DNA from: CBDUXT01 sp965371245
GTDB lineage: Bacteria; Planctomycetota; Phycisphaerae; UBA1845
Reading direction: 5' to 3'
NCBI GenBank assembly: GCA_965371245.1
Contig: CBDUXT010000079.1
Coordinates: 1-26,612 of the forward strand
Length of the DNA stretch: 26,612 nucleotides
Under the pieces are notes generated by a model. The model ran no database searches and was not told where the DNA came from. It saw only the letters and a list, made by a program, of their open reading frames with translations. A program made the translations under genes and the position numbers. Each line of letters begins with the position of its first letter. The first letter of the stretch is position 1. Positions 1 to 7,675 of the stretch are shown piece by piece.

Positions 1-56
1 GCCCAGGACACCGGCTTTTCATGCCGGCAACAGGGGTTCGATTCCCCTTGGGGGTA
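1..56 (+). tRNA. tRNA-Glu(UUC), 3' part (5' end outside window)
   Basis: The window opens inside the D arm. The anticodon stem CCGGC/GCCGG closes a 7-base loop with U33 and anticodon TTC at 34-36. It is followed by a T arm with TTCGATT loop and a 3' acceptor strand TGGGGGT with discriminator A at 56. No CCA is encoded. The visible part agrees with a normal tRNA-Glu, so the gene was probably kept intact when the element inserted at its 3' end. About 17 bases of the 5' end are missing from the window. A degenerate full-length relative lies at 17235-17307. Confidence 0.9.
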
Positions 57-1506
57 GTTTTTCGGAGGGATCACGTCCTGCACCTACGTGCATCGGAACG
101 CGCGATGAATCGCCGGTTTTGCCTAGTTTTCTAGGGGCTTGCGCGTCTGGTCGGTTAGCTGGTGACGATGCACCGCCGCGCACCGATTTGAGTGGGTCGG
201 CGCCGTCTAGCGCCAAGCAGGACGCCAAGACAGAATCGGTCCCCGTCGCCCGTTCCCGGTCGGCCGATGGTCGGCTTAGTTCCGGCAGGTTTCGGACGGC
301 TTCAGCCATCGTCCCTCGGAACGTACAAGCGTAAACGTCGCCCGTCATCGCGATGGTCGAATGCCGCATCAAGTCTTTCGCCGTCCGCACGTCAACGCCC
401 GATCGTAGCAACAGGCTGGCGAATGTACCCCGCAAGGCGTGAAAGTCCGCCACCCGTCCCGTGTCGTCCGCGTACGGTATTTCCGCCGCTTCCAGGTCAG
501 CTCGGAGCATGACCACCACTTCCTCCGGGCGCGGCATCTTGAACACGCCTGCCGTTGGCATCTTCGGGCCGATGAACGACCCCATCTCGGCCGCCGTATC
601 CGGTCGCAGCGGTAACGTCGCGGCCTTGCCGTTCTTGGCTGACACTGCTTCGATCGTGACCGTCGGCTCCGAGCTGCTCAGATCGAAACCCGCCCGCGTG
701 AGACTCCGCAATTCCCCGGATCGCAGGCCGGTCTCGACGGCGACTCGATACAGCCAGTACCGCCCATCGGCTGTCATCCCAAACCGCTCCGGGCCGGTGC
801 GGGCCGCATCGAGCAGCCGACGCAATTCCTCGGGCTCAAGCGCACGGCGTACATGTCGCCGATCCGCATTGGCATTCTGCGCCGATAGATGCGAGATCGG
901 GTTTTCGGTTACACGTCGCTCGCTTCCGAGCCAGTTGAAAAACGACTTCATCGCCGCGAGGTAGTGATTCGAGGATTTCGCGGACAGCGCCCGGACCTTT
1001 TTCTTCACGTCGGAGCTATCGCTGTTCGTCTTGCCCGCGCGACGCTCGGCAAGGTATCGGGAAACGGCCGACGCGCTCACGTCCGCCAGGAACCTAGCTC
1101 CGATTCCATCGATAATCGCCCGCACGCGGTAGCTCGTTTTCTTGACGTAGTCGGGCGTCGCGCCCGAATCGGTTAGGGATCGCTCGTAGTCCGTCACGTG
1201 GTCCGCTAGCGGCTTCGACGCTGCAAACCGGTGCATGTCCAGCAGTCCGATTCTCGCCAGCCTTTCGCGGGTCTTATCCGGCAGCATACCGACCCATCGC
1301 GCCAGCTCGACATCGGGCGAGTCCCCGGCAACGCGCAGCTCGACAAGCCGCTCGATCCGCTGACCGAACGCCCTACTCGCCCGCTTGTCGGTGAACGCGG
1401 GAAGCCGTCGTACCCGCCGTCGATGATCCCGAAACTCGACGTACCACCGTGAAGCCGTCCGCCGTTTTCCGTCGCGATCCCGATATGTTGTTTGGAACAG
1501 TCGCAC
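19..1506 (-). CDS. Tyrosine site-specific integrase, 3' end inside tRNA-Glu
   Basis: A 495-residue tyrosine recombinase that would cut and join DNA at the tRNA-Glu att core. The arm and core-binding region lies at about 95-205. The catalytic domain has the full set: R262 (TGLRSGE), K291 or K294, H356 and R359 (HALR), H382 (LMRHST) and nucleophile Y392. The tail after about residue 405 is low in order. The last codons lie in the att core and tRNA, ending PPRGIEPLLPA, and the stop is inside the tRNA. The gene starts 7 bases after the XRE stop, so the two are probably cotranscribed. Joining attL to attR would replace the last 3 residues by a 66-residue tail (11462-11662) in the same frame, giving about 558 residues. 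Confidence 0.93.
   Translation of the reverse strand: MRLFQTTYRDRDGKRRTASRWYVEFRDHRRRVRRLPAFTDKRASRAFGQRIERLVELRVAGDSPDVELARWVGMLPDKTRERLARIGLLDMHRFAASKPLADHVTDYERSLTDSGATPDYVKKTSYRVRAIIDGIGARFLADVSASAVSRYLAERRAGKTNSDSSDVKKKVRALSAKSSNHYLAAMKSFFNWLGSERRVTENPISHLSAQNANADRRHVRRALEPEELRRLLDAARTGPERFGMTADGRYWLYRVAVETGLRSGELRSLTRAGFDLSSSEPTVTIEAVSAKNGKAATLPLRPDTAAEMGSFIGPKMPTAGVFKMPRPEEVVVMLRADLEAAEIPYADDTGRVADFHALRGTFASLLLRSGVDVRTAKDLMRHSTIAMTGDVYACTFRGTMAEAVRNLPELSRPSADRERATGTDSVLASCLALDGADPLKSVRGGASSPANRPDAQAPRKLGKTGDSSRVPMHVGAGRDPSEKLPPRGIEPLLPA
30..57 (+). repeat. attL core (tRNA-Glu 3' end)
   Basis: This 28-base stretch is identical to 11662-11689 and covers the T arm and acceptor 3' strand of tRNA-Glu plus one base. 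Tyrosine-recombinase islands commonly use such tRNA 3' ends. A third copy with one mismatch lies at 17281-17308. Read on the minus strand it codes for the integrase C-terminal residues PPRGIEPL, so the core is part of the integrase reading frame. Confidence 0.85.
209..232 (+). repeat. 24-bp direct repeat, copy 1 (inside int)
   Basis: Identical over 24 bases to 11586-11609. On the minus strand both copies code for VLASCLAL in frame, here in the post-catalytic tail of the integrase and there in its displaced tail. In the circular form the copies would flank the att core at about 150 and 50 bp. That layout would suit arm-type integrase sites, or it may be a trace of duplication. Confidence 0.7.
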
Positions 1507-1513
1507 CGCTCAC

Positions 1514-1729
1514 CTACTTTCGTTTGGCCGGCCGTAGCTCCAGCCGTAGCACTTCGCAGAGTCTCGACGCGGTCTCAAGCGTAACGTCCCGATCGCCGGT
1601 GATGAATCGATGCACGCCGGAATACGCGACGTCCGATCGCTTGGCCAGCTCAAACATCGATATCCCGCTTTTCTCGAACGCCGCCCGGAGCTGCGCCGCC
1701 AGATTCACCGTGTATTTTTTCTTGCTCAT
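1514..1729 (-). CDS. XRE-family HTH regulator (71 aa)
   Basis: A small helix-turn-helix protein. The HTH spans about residues 20-50 (MFELAKRSDVAYSGVHRFIT, then DVTLETASRL), typical of Cro/C1-type repressors, with a basic tail. It sits between the TubC-like gene and the integrase and probably controls integrase expression. The ATG at 1729 is chosen over in-frame ATG 1738 because a near-consensus promoter places its -10 box over 1737-1742. Transcription would then start at or within a base of the A of ATG 1729, giving a leaderless mRNA. No Shine-Dalgarno is seen, consistent with this. A partial dyad over the -35 box could be its own operator. Confidence 0.85.
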   Translation of the reverse strand: MSKKKYTVNLAAQLRAAFEKSGISMFELAKRSDVAYSGVHRFITGDRDVTLETASRLCEVLRLELRPAKRK

Positions 1730-1736
1730 ACCAACC

Positions 1737-1765
1737 ATGATATCAGATTTGGCATACTGTGTCAA
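1737..1765 (-). promoter_or_regulatory. Sigma-70-type promoter with dyad, driving xre-int
   Basis: On the minus strand TTGACA (1760-1765), 17 bp, then TATCAT (1737-1742): 11 of 12 consensus bases with ideal spacing. The 17 bp starting with TTGACA form a dyad in which 6 of 8 base pairs match (TTGACA facing TGCCAA), a likely repressor site. The -35 box overlaps the stop codon of the upstream TubC-like gene (1762-1764). The expected start is at about 1729, the A of the XRE ATG. Confidence 0.75.
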
Positions 1766-2118
1766 CATGGATATTCCGCCTTTCCGGTCCTGAGCCCGGC
1801 GATTCGTATCCTCTCGGTGATTTCCTGTAGTGCTTCGGCCTCCGCGTGCTCGCGGGCTTGCCCGCCTTCGTACTCGCGAATAGCCGCCCGCTCTTCCCAT
1901 TCGAGCCGCCATTCCACCGGAAGATCGTTCGGCGTGATCTGCCCATCGCCGACGGGGACGCGGAGCAAAGCGAGCAGCTCCCTCTTGTGTTGCCGCAGCG
2001 TGTCGCGTAATTCCGCCGTAAGCCTCCCGCGCGGGGCATCGACCCGGAGCCGGTCCCCATTGGCAGACAGCCGGATGTCTCGCCCGCGGAGACTCTCTAG
2101 CAACGTATCCGGCGTCAA
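1762..2118 (-). CDS. TubC N-terminal-like small protein (118 aa)
   Basis: Residues 1-53 resemble the TubC N-terminal docking fold (TLLESLRGRDIRLSANGDRL, then TAELRDTLRQHKRELLALL), often seen in proteins next to mobile-element primases. The rest is charged and probably helical (EWEERAAIREYEGGQAREHA). The function is unknown; by position it may partner the primase. The start is TTG, forming a 4-base TTGA overlap with the primase stop, which implies translational coupling. The 3' end carries the promoter of the next gene. Confidence 0.75.
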   Translation of the reverse strand: MTPDTLLESLRGRDIRLSANGDRLRVDAPRGRLTAELRDTLRQHKRELLALLRVPVGDGQITPNDLPVEWRLEWEERAAIREYEGGQAREHAEAEALQEITERIRIAGLRTGKAEYPC

Positions 2119-4136
2119 AACTCGACTACCTCCCGTTCCCGAAGGTGCTCATTCTGTGCGAAGGCGCCTAACTTTGAGCCTTGGGCATCTTCGGCACCTT
2201 CCCGAGCGCCTTCGGCATCCAAGCTCCAATCCCACCCCCCTCCAAACGATCCCTTGCGGGGCTTCACACCTAGCTTTGTCTTCGCGCGTCGTATCGTTGA
2301 CCACGACAAACCGGCACCCTCCGCTTCTACTTTGACGCGGGAAACCGGCACAGAACCAGCGGCCAGCACATCCCTGAGCCATTCCGCCGCCTCATCGACA
2401 GCCGTCCTCCCATCCCCTTTGCGATCCAACTCCGCGGCAAGTACATCGTCCGCCGACATCGTGATCGGCTCCGGTTCCCACGCGATCACTCCTACGTCGC
2501 CGATCGCGCCCTGCTCGCGCGATTCAATTCGGTATGCGACGCCGGTTGGTTCACGGACCAGATTGGACTTGACCGGAAGCATGAACCGCCGCTCCGAATC
2601 ATCTTTGTCCGCCGTAACGAGCCACCCCGCGCGCGCCGCGGCGATAAATGCTAGGCTCCCCATTGCCCGGTATAGCGCCTTCCCGCCGTAGGACTTGTTC
2701 AGGTGCGTAACGGCAAGAACCGCCACCTGATATCGTGCGGCCAGCTCGGACAAGGGAGCGAGTAGTCCGCGCACCTCCGCGTTACGATGTGAATCGGTCT
2801 TACCCAAGAACGCCGTCACTGGATCGATCACGACAAGACGGCAATCGGGTGCTTCTCTGATCGTTTGCTCCAGAACGCCAAGATCGGATTCCAGGCTAAA
2901 CGATCGGTCGATTCGCTTTCCCGCTTCGCCGCCCCGATGCTCCACACCTTGCACCGCGACGATTTTCGTCACGTCCGCGCCAGCCGCATCGAGCCGCGGG
3001 CGGATTGTGTCGGCTATGTCATCTTCGGCGGACAAGAGAACGACGTCACCGCGCGGATTCGAGTCCCGTGGTGAATCCGGCCAAGACGTTCCGGTAGAGA
3101 CCCGCGCTGCGATATCGAGAGTGACAAAACTCTTTCCGAGACCGGGGTCACCCGCGAGAATGGTCAGCTTGCCGAGCGGAATGCGTCCCGGCCAAAGAAA
3201 CTGCAACGGACTCGGCACGACGTCGGAAATCCGCACCAGCTTTGCTGTCGGACCAGTCCGGTCCACGCCCTTCGTCGCCTCCGCGAGCTGCTCTATTTCT
3301 TCCCGAATAGCAGCATCATCGTAGCCGTCCGCGTGACGCGCCTCGATGAATTCGACCGCGTCGCCAGCCTTCGGGAGATTGGGAAGATGCACGACCTTCA
3401 CGACGGGCGATCCCGCGAGCCGGTCCAGAATGTCCGCGACTTCACTGGCGTACTTTTGGCCAGCCGCATCATTGTCCGGGACAATCACGACCTCCCGGCC
3501 CGCGAGTGGCGACCAGTCTGTACGCTTGGCCGACCGAGCCCCCAGCGCTGAGGTCACGCCAACCAGCCCGAGTGCCACCAATGCGTCTGCGGCCTTCTCA
3601 CCTTCAGCAACGTAGACGCGACTGACGTCCGCGATTCTCGCCAGACGATACAGCGGGAGCAGCCCCACCGGTGCGCCGACAGCCCACCGGTCCCCGGTTC
3701 GAGAGACCGGCCGGTAAGCCTTTCCGCTCCCGGTCTCGTAGCGCACGACCCAGAATAGCTCGGTCCCGTCCGCGCGGTCATATCGCCAGCCCGCCGTTGC
3801 CTTGCCGTTGACGGTACGGGCGACCGCACGAACCGCTTCGTCGCGTGTCGCGTACGTTCTCTTGATCGCGGTTTTCTTTTCGGCCCTGGCCTTCGGTTGC
3901 GATTGTGACGGTGGCGCCGGGAACAGATCTGCTACAACAATTCCCGCCGCCGAACAGATTTCATCGACCGAGCACCCAGCATGGCAGCAAAGCAAGACCC
4001 GATCGCCTTCGCCTATCGAAATGGACAGGCTAGGGTTCCGATCCTTGTGTGCCGGACAGCGTGCCGTCCATCCGTTTGCGATCTGCTTCGCATCGGGGAA
4101 CCGTTGCAGAACGCGATCTAGCGCGTCACTGTTCAT
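2115..4136 (-). CDS. Primase-helicase (CHC2 zinc finger, TOPRIM, RepA-like AAA)
   Basis: A 673-residue replication protein of mobile-element type. A zinc-finger primase motif spans residues 27-55 (C27, H30, C50 or C51, C55). A TOPRIM domain at about 173-235 has E178/E180 (VAEGEKAADAL) and D221/D223 (PDNDAAG). A RepA/DnaB-like ATPase has Walker A GDPGLGKS at 329-336, Walker B LVVID at 434-438 and the AVTHLNKS motif at about 474-481. The C-terminus may hold a winged-helix region at about 590-640. It probably primes and unwinds the excised circle. Its start overlaps the AlpA-like gene by 11 bases and its stop overlaps the TubC-like gene, so the three form one operon. Confidence 0.92.
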   Translation of the reverse strand: MNSDALDRVLQRFPDAKQIANGWTARCPAHKDRNPSLSISIGEGDRVLLCCHAGCSVDEICSAAGIVVADLFPAPPSQSQPKARAEKKTAIKRTYATRDEAVRAVARTVNGKATAGWRYDRADGTELFWVVRYETGSGKAYRPVSRTGDRWAVGAPVGLLPLYRLARIADVSRVYVAEGEKAADALVALGLVGVTSALGARSAKRTDWSPLAGREVVIVPDNDAAGQKYASEVADILDRLAGSPVVKVVHLPNLPKAGDAVEFIEARHADGYDDAAIREEIEQLAEATKGVDRTGPTAKLVRISDVVPSPLQFLWPGRIPLGKLTILAGDPGLGKSFVTLDIAARVSTGTSWPDSPRDSNPRGDVVLLSAEDDIADTIRPRLDAAGADVTKIVAVQGVEHRGGEAGKRIDRSFSLESDLGVLEQTIREAPDCRLVVIDPVTAFLGKTDSHRNAEVRGLLAPLSELAARYQVAVLAVTHLNKSYGGKALYRAMGSLAFIAAARAGWLVTADKDDSERRFMLPVKSNLVREPTGVAYRIESREQGAIGDVGVIAWEPEPITMSADDVLAAELDRKGDGRTAVDEAAEWLRDVLAAGSVPVSRVKVEAEGAGLSWSTIRRAKTKLGVKPRKGSFGGGWDWSLDAEGAREGAEDAQGSKLGAFAQNEHLREREVVEF

Positions 4137-4368
4137 CCCGCCCCCTCATCGCTTCCCAGCGATCCAGTGACGGGCAGCCAGCGTCCAGCCAGTCGAGCAG
4201 TTCGCCCCGCCGCCAACGGACCGACCTACCCAGCCGGACCGGCTGAGGGATTCGACCGCTGGAGTGAAGAGCCCACACATGCCTAGTGGATACCCCGAGC
4301 TGCTCAGCGACTTCCGCCACCGTCAACGCCAAGCGCTCCCGTTCGTTCACTTTCGTTGTGTTTCTCAT
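4126..4368 (-). CDS. AlpA/excisionase-type HTH_17 DNA-binding protein
   Basis: About 80 residues with a MerR-like winged helix: LTVAEVAEQLGVSTRHVWAL followed by SSGRIPQPVRLGRSVRWRRG and LLDWLDAG. This is the usual signature of AlpA/Xis-like factors in islands. It may act as excisionase or as activator of the primase operon, whose start it overlaps by 11 bases. ATG 4368 is chosen; a GTG at 4386 would add six residues. No good Shine-Dalgarno is seen for either start. Confidence 0.85.
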   Translation of the reverse strand: MRNTTKVNERERLALTVAEVAEQLGVSTRHVWALHSSGRIPQPVRLGRSVRWRRGELLDWLDAGCPSLDRWEAMRGRDEQ

Positions 4369-4386
4369 GCCCGCGAGTCTATGCAC

Positions 4387-4516
4387 CCACGCTCGCTTGG
4401 AAGGTCAGTTTCCACGCACGGATTCAGCGGAAACCGCAGTCTTGGCCACGTGAGACGAGATTCAGCGGGGTTGGTTTTTCTCGATGGAAACTTTCGCGCA
4501 ACTCTCGGGGGGACGC
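4387..4516. other. Intergenic region with a 10-bp direct repeat
   Basis: This 130-bp gap separates the AlpA-like gene from the unknown gene upstream. The 10-mer GATTCAGCGG occurs at 4421-4430 and 4459-4468, and GGAAAC-type motifs recur around it. It could be a binding site for the AlpA-like protein. I see no convincing promoter or terminator. Confidence 0.35.
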
Positions 4517-5422
4517 TCAGTCGCCCGAAGCGCCTTCGGTCAGTTCATAGACACGCCGACCATCGTAGACAAACCTGATTCGAGGCTTCCCAAGGCGCAT
4601 CTTGTCCGAGTCCGTCGCGCTTTGTCGGATATTGGGATACCGCTTGCATAGCTTGCTGAGCTGTCCCGAAGACGCCACGTAGCCCTTGGCAAGAATCCAC
4701 CCGCTATCGACCCATTCGGTTGTGTCAACAGCCGTCGCGCCGGTCCGCCGACCGAGTGACCGACAGGTATCGGCCCAATCGCCCACCTGATTCCGCACGT
4801 GGGCTAGCCAATCGGATTCGTCATAGTCCGCGGTGGTCGGAACCGGCTCCCCATTCAGTTCGTAGCGCTTCGGTGAATCATCGCCCTTTGTGCCGTTTGA
4901 CGTTACGGGCACTAGGCGCAGTCGCTTACCGTCCCGGCCAACCGGGCGCCCCTCGCTATCCGTCTTGTAGTGCGTCCAATCGAACGTCCCGGCATTCGAC
5001 TTGAAGGCAAGTCGATCCGTCGCAAACAGGTATTGCAGGATGAACGGCCACACGCGCAGCGCCTCGGCATCCGTCACCTTCACCGCGTCGAACTTCGTCT
5101 GCACCGCGGACTCGGGAATCTGCAACTCGATCAGCAGTTTACCATCGGGGCCTTTACGCATGGTTCCAATCGGCTTGCCTGGTGTGCCGTGCGCCTCAAT
5201 CCTACCCGGCAGCCAGAGCGCTATAGTGTTCCGTAATCCCGGATCGCTGAGCACACCGCAGTTGACACACTCCATCACCAGCCGCGAGGCGCGTACGGCC
5301 GATCGCTCGGCGCGCAAGGCAAGATGAACGGGTTTAACGTCCTGGCTGACCGCCGTCTCCAGCTCGGCCGCGATGCGAACGTATTCGTTTGCGAACCATT
5401 CCGCGTTGTGTTCGATTTTCAT
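4517..5422 (-). CDS. Hypothetical element protein (301 aa)
   Basis: I do not recognise this protein. It is soluble, with no signal peptide or membrane segment. The N-terminal 70 residues look helical (EWFANEYVRIAAELETAVSQ), the middle is mixed, and the C-terminus has a basic strand-rich part (LGKPRIRFVYDGRRVYELTE). The start is ATG 5422, preceded by AAGGA nine bases upstream; a longer reading from 5464 lacks such support. It lies just upstream of the AlpA-primase operon on the same strand, so it may belong to the replication or control module. Confidence 0.75.
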   Translation of the reverse strand: MKIEHNAEWFANEYVRIAAELETAVSQDVKPVHLALRAERSAVRASRLVMECVNCGVLSDPGLRNTIALWLPGRIEAHGTPGKPIGTMRKGPDGKLLIELQIPESAVQTKFDAVKVTDAEALRVWPFILQYLFATDRLAFKSNAGTFDWTHYKTDSEGRPVGRDGKRLRLVPVTSNGTKGDDSPKRYELNGEPVPTTADYDESDWLAHVRNQVGDWADTCRSLGRRTGATAVDTTEWVDSGWILAKGYVASSGQLSKLCKRYPNIRQSATDSDKMRLGKPRIRFVYDGRRVYELTEGASGD

Positions 5423-5423
5423 G

Positions 5424-6023
5424 TTATTCCATCCTTGGATTGAGCGCTGTACACGGCCAGGCATCCCTTACCCGCCCGTACAGCGAATCCTTGCTCATCC
5501 CCGTAATCGAGCTGGTCGATCTGTAGGGCTGGCGATCGATTTGCTGCTTGACCCCCGTTTTCTGCCTCTGGGAAGCGGTTTTCGGGGTTTTAGTTGTTCG
5601 GCCGGTCTCCGTGGCGTACACTCTAAGCAGCCCGACGGTAGGCGAACGTCGGCTCCACGCCGTGTGTCCAAGCGGGAAACCGCCAGGGCCTAGCCTACCG
5701 GGGGCCTTATTTTTTCCAAGGTCAAGGGGCTGTCGTACTTGTACGACTCCGAACAGTGCGGGCGCGGTGCCCTCGCAGTGTTGCTCGAAGTCGATGGCGA
5801 GGCTCCGCAGCGCTCCAACTCCGTCAAATGTTAATTCGAGTACATCAAAACGGCCGGTAAGTCTGTTACATCCCCGACCGGCGCCGCTGACGTTGAGCCC
5901 AGGTTCGTGCGGAGCTTGGAACGGATGCCGTGTCGCTCCCTCGAAACAGGCAGCGACGACGCCACTGCACAAGACCGTCAGGCCGGACGCGACTTTGAAG
6001 ATGACAAGGAGTTGACCGATCAT
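5424..6023 (-). pseudogene. Decayed exported-protein gene with FEQHCEG motif
   Basis: A 199-codon frame. Only residues 58-97 (nt about 5732-5852) look like a real domain: FDVLELTFDG, then AIDFEQHCEGTAPALFG. I recall this phrase from bacterial exported or PEP-CTERM-type proteins, where it lies near the C-terminus of a longer domain. The first 27 residues are hydrophobic, like a signal peptide, but about 100 residues expected between the two are absent. The last 100 residues are low-quality sequence. I read it as an internal deletion remnant; coding by chance cannot be excluded. The 625 bp between the flanking genes hold nothing else I can support. Confidence 0.4.
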
Positions 6024-6089
6024 CGCGCTCCAGAATATGCAGCGGCCGACGTAGACTCAAGACGGGCCCCACAATTCCCGGCCGATGCA

Positions 6090-7193
6090 TTAACTCCGAC
6101 GGGCGAATCTGTTGGCCAGGATGGAGACAAGAAGGCCCAGCGTGATGTAGCCGAAGATGACCTCAAGAATCACGACAATCTGCCCCACTGTCGTGCAGGG
6201 TGTGACGTCGCCGAAGCCCAGCGTCGTGAAGGTGACGATGGAATAGTAGAACGGGGTCAACCACGAGTTGGGCGTAGTGTCACTATAATGCAGCATACCG
6301 GAGCCGTCGATGGCGGACCGTCCGTATGAGAAAATGAATCCAAACAGAGCCACGACGACAAACGAAAACAAGAACACTCGGCCGAAGCTCCGCCCGTAGT
6401 CGCTCCACCTCCAGATGTTGAACCGGCAACGTGCCCAGAGGTTCTTGAAGCGTTTGCCCAGTAGATTCAGACTGAAATCGCGTGGCGGGCCCTTCGCTCT
6501 CCTGGACAGGGATTCCCGTTCGTGCCTCAATGACCGCGCCAGGGTGTCTATGAAGTCCTGGTCCTGAACATGACGCTTGAACAGAGGGTGCCCGTAACAC
6601 GTAGCAGCCCGCACCCCTCGACACCTGCCGTCGAGCTCTGAACGATCGTACGTAACATCTATGACATTGGCATCCGAAAGGTCACAGCCCTCCAAAATAG
6701 AGCCCCCTAGTTCGGCGTACATCAGGTCCGCGTGGTTGAGCTTGGCGTGCGCGACTTTCGCATAGCTGAGCTCGACGCCCCAGAGTCTCGCGTGGTCGAG
6801 CCTGGCGAAACTTAGGTCCGCGTGGTTGAGCTTGGCTTCCGTGAGTGTTGCATGGTCGAGCTGGGCGCCCCTGAGTGTTGCGTGGTCAAGCTGGGCGCCC
6901 GTTAGGTCCGCGTGGCGCAGCCTGGCGAGGCCGAGATCAATGCCAATCGTGTCCCCATTCCTTACTTCGAACCAGTAGACGCCGCTTGATGCAAGAACGT
7001 CCCCTTTGGAGGAGAGTCTAGGCCGCCAATCGGAGTCGCCTCCTCGTATCGCCAAACGCATCGCGTTCCACGCGAGAATGTTCGCACGGTTCCCGTTGCA
7101 TGCCAAGAAAAGCTCTCGGCTCCTCTTTTCATCCGGCGGACTGTCGTGGTGCTTTTCGTAGTCCGCAGGCGTGATGTTCGTAGCCTCGCTCAT
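6090..7193 (-). CDS. Pentapeptide-repeat / two-TM potassium-channel fusion
   Basis: A 367-residue membrane protein. Residues about 90-185 are a run of A(D/N/K)LxxA pentapeptide repeats (LNHADL, LDHATL, LRGAQL), which fold into a right-handed beta helix. After a basic linker come a first transmembrane helix (FLFSFVVVALFGFIF), a pore loop with the selectivity filter TTLGFGDV at 323-330, and a second helix (VGQIVVILEVIFGYITLGLL). This is the Ion_trans_2 two-TM potassium-channel layout. The start is ATG 7193, with GGAGGT eight bases upstream. It would lie in the inner membrane with the repeat domain in the cytoplasm, possibly as a sensor. It is cargo of the integrative element, and its ligand is unknown. 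Confidence 0.9.
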   Translation of the reverse strand: MSEATNITPADYEKHHDSPPDEKRSRELFLACNGNRANILAWNAMRLAIRGGDSDWRPRLSSKGDVLASSGVYWFEVRNGDTIGIDLGLARLRHADLTGAQLDHATLRGAQLDHATLTEAKLNHADLSFARLDHARLWGVELSYAKVAHAKLNHADLMYAELGGSILEGCDLSDANVIDVTYDRSELDGRCRGVRAATCYGHPLFKRHVQDQDFIDTLARSLRHERESLSRRAKGPPRDFSLNLLGKRFKNLWARCRFNIWRWSDYGRSFGRVFLFSFVVVALFGFIFSYGRSAIDGSGMLHYSDTTPNSWLTPFYYSIVTFTTLGFGDVTPCTTVGQIVVILEVIFGYITLGLLVSILANRFARRS

Positions 7194-7266
7194 CGTTGCC
7201 GACCTCCGACTCAAGAACCGGGCTCTTTCTTCTGTGCGGGTAGCATCGCTTCGGTCAACGGATATG

Positions 7267-7575
7267 TTACGGCTCCACCACCTTGCTCTCCACCATAACC
7301 GCAGGCGGACTCTCCCGCATCATAATCACCCGCACCGTTGTCGGGTCGATGAAGTCGCGATCAATCTTGCGGATGACCGGGTCCAGCCGCTCAAGCATAG
7401 CGTCGATCGCCAACCTGCGGAGCGACGCATCCGGGCCGTCGAAGGCAAGCTCGACCAGCATATTCGCGAACTCGCGGAGCCCTTCCTCGCGGTCGCCGTT
7501 GTTGCGATCGGCTAGGCAATCAAGAGACATCGTCGTGATGTTGTTGCCTCTGGGGCCACCGGCCGGGTGCAGCAC
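7267..7575 (-). CDS. Small DUF5681-like protein, start uncertain
   Basis: The clear coding part is about 102 residues from GTG 7575 (REFANMLVELAFDGPDASLR, then AIDAMLERLDPVI). The frame stays open upstream to a TGA at 7663-7665, and that extra stretch also looks coding: PWKPHPDGDAVGKF, then KGSTLGVQPGQ and HPAGGPRGNN. This resembles the glycine-rich opening of DUF5681 phage proteins. The extension has no ATG, GTG or TTG. A CTG at 7656 is preceded by GGTGAG at a fair distance and would give 129 residues. The gene lies 100 bases after the restriction enzyme on the same strand. Its function is unknown; a phage-derived small protein is likely. Confidence 0.55.
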   Translation of the reverse strand: MLHPAGGPRGNNITTMSLDCLADRNNGDREEGLREFANMLVELAFDGPDASLRRLAIDAMLERLDPVIRKIDRDFIDPTTVRVIMMRESPPAVMVESKVVEP

Positions 7576-7675
7576 TTGACCCGGCTGGACGCCAAGCGTG
7601 CTGCCCTTGACGAACTTTCCGACGGCGTCTCCGTCAGGATGCGGCTTCCAGGGCAGGACTGTTCACTCACCCACG

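Noticed and set aside
1514..1912. 132-residue version of the XRE regulator
   Set aside because: The upstream 61 codons overlap the TubC-like gene and lack coding character. The promoter lies within them.
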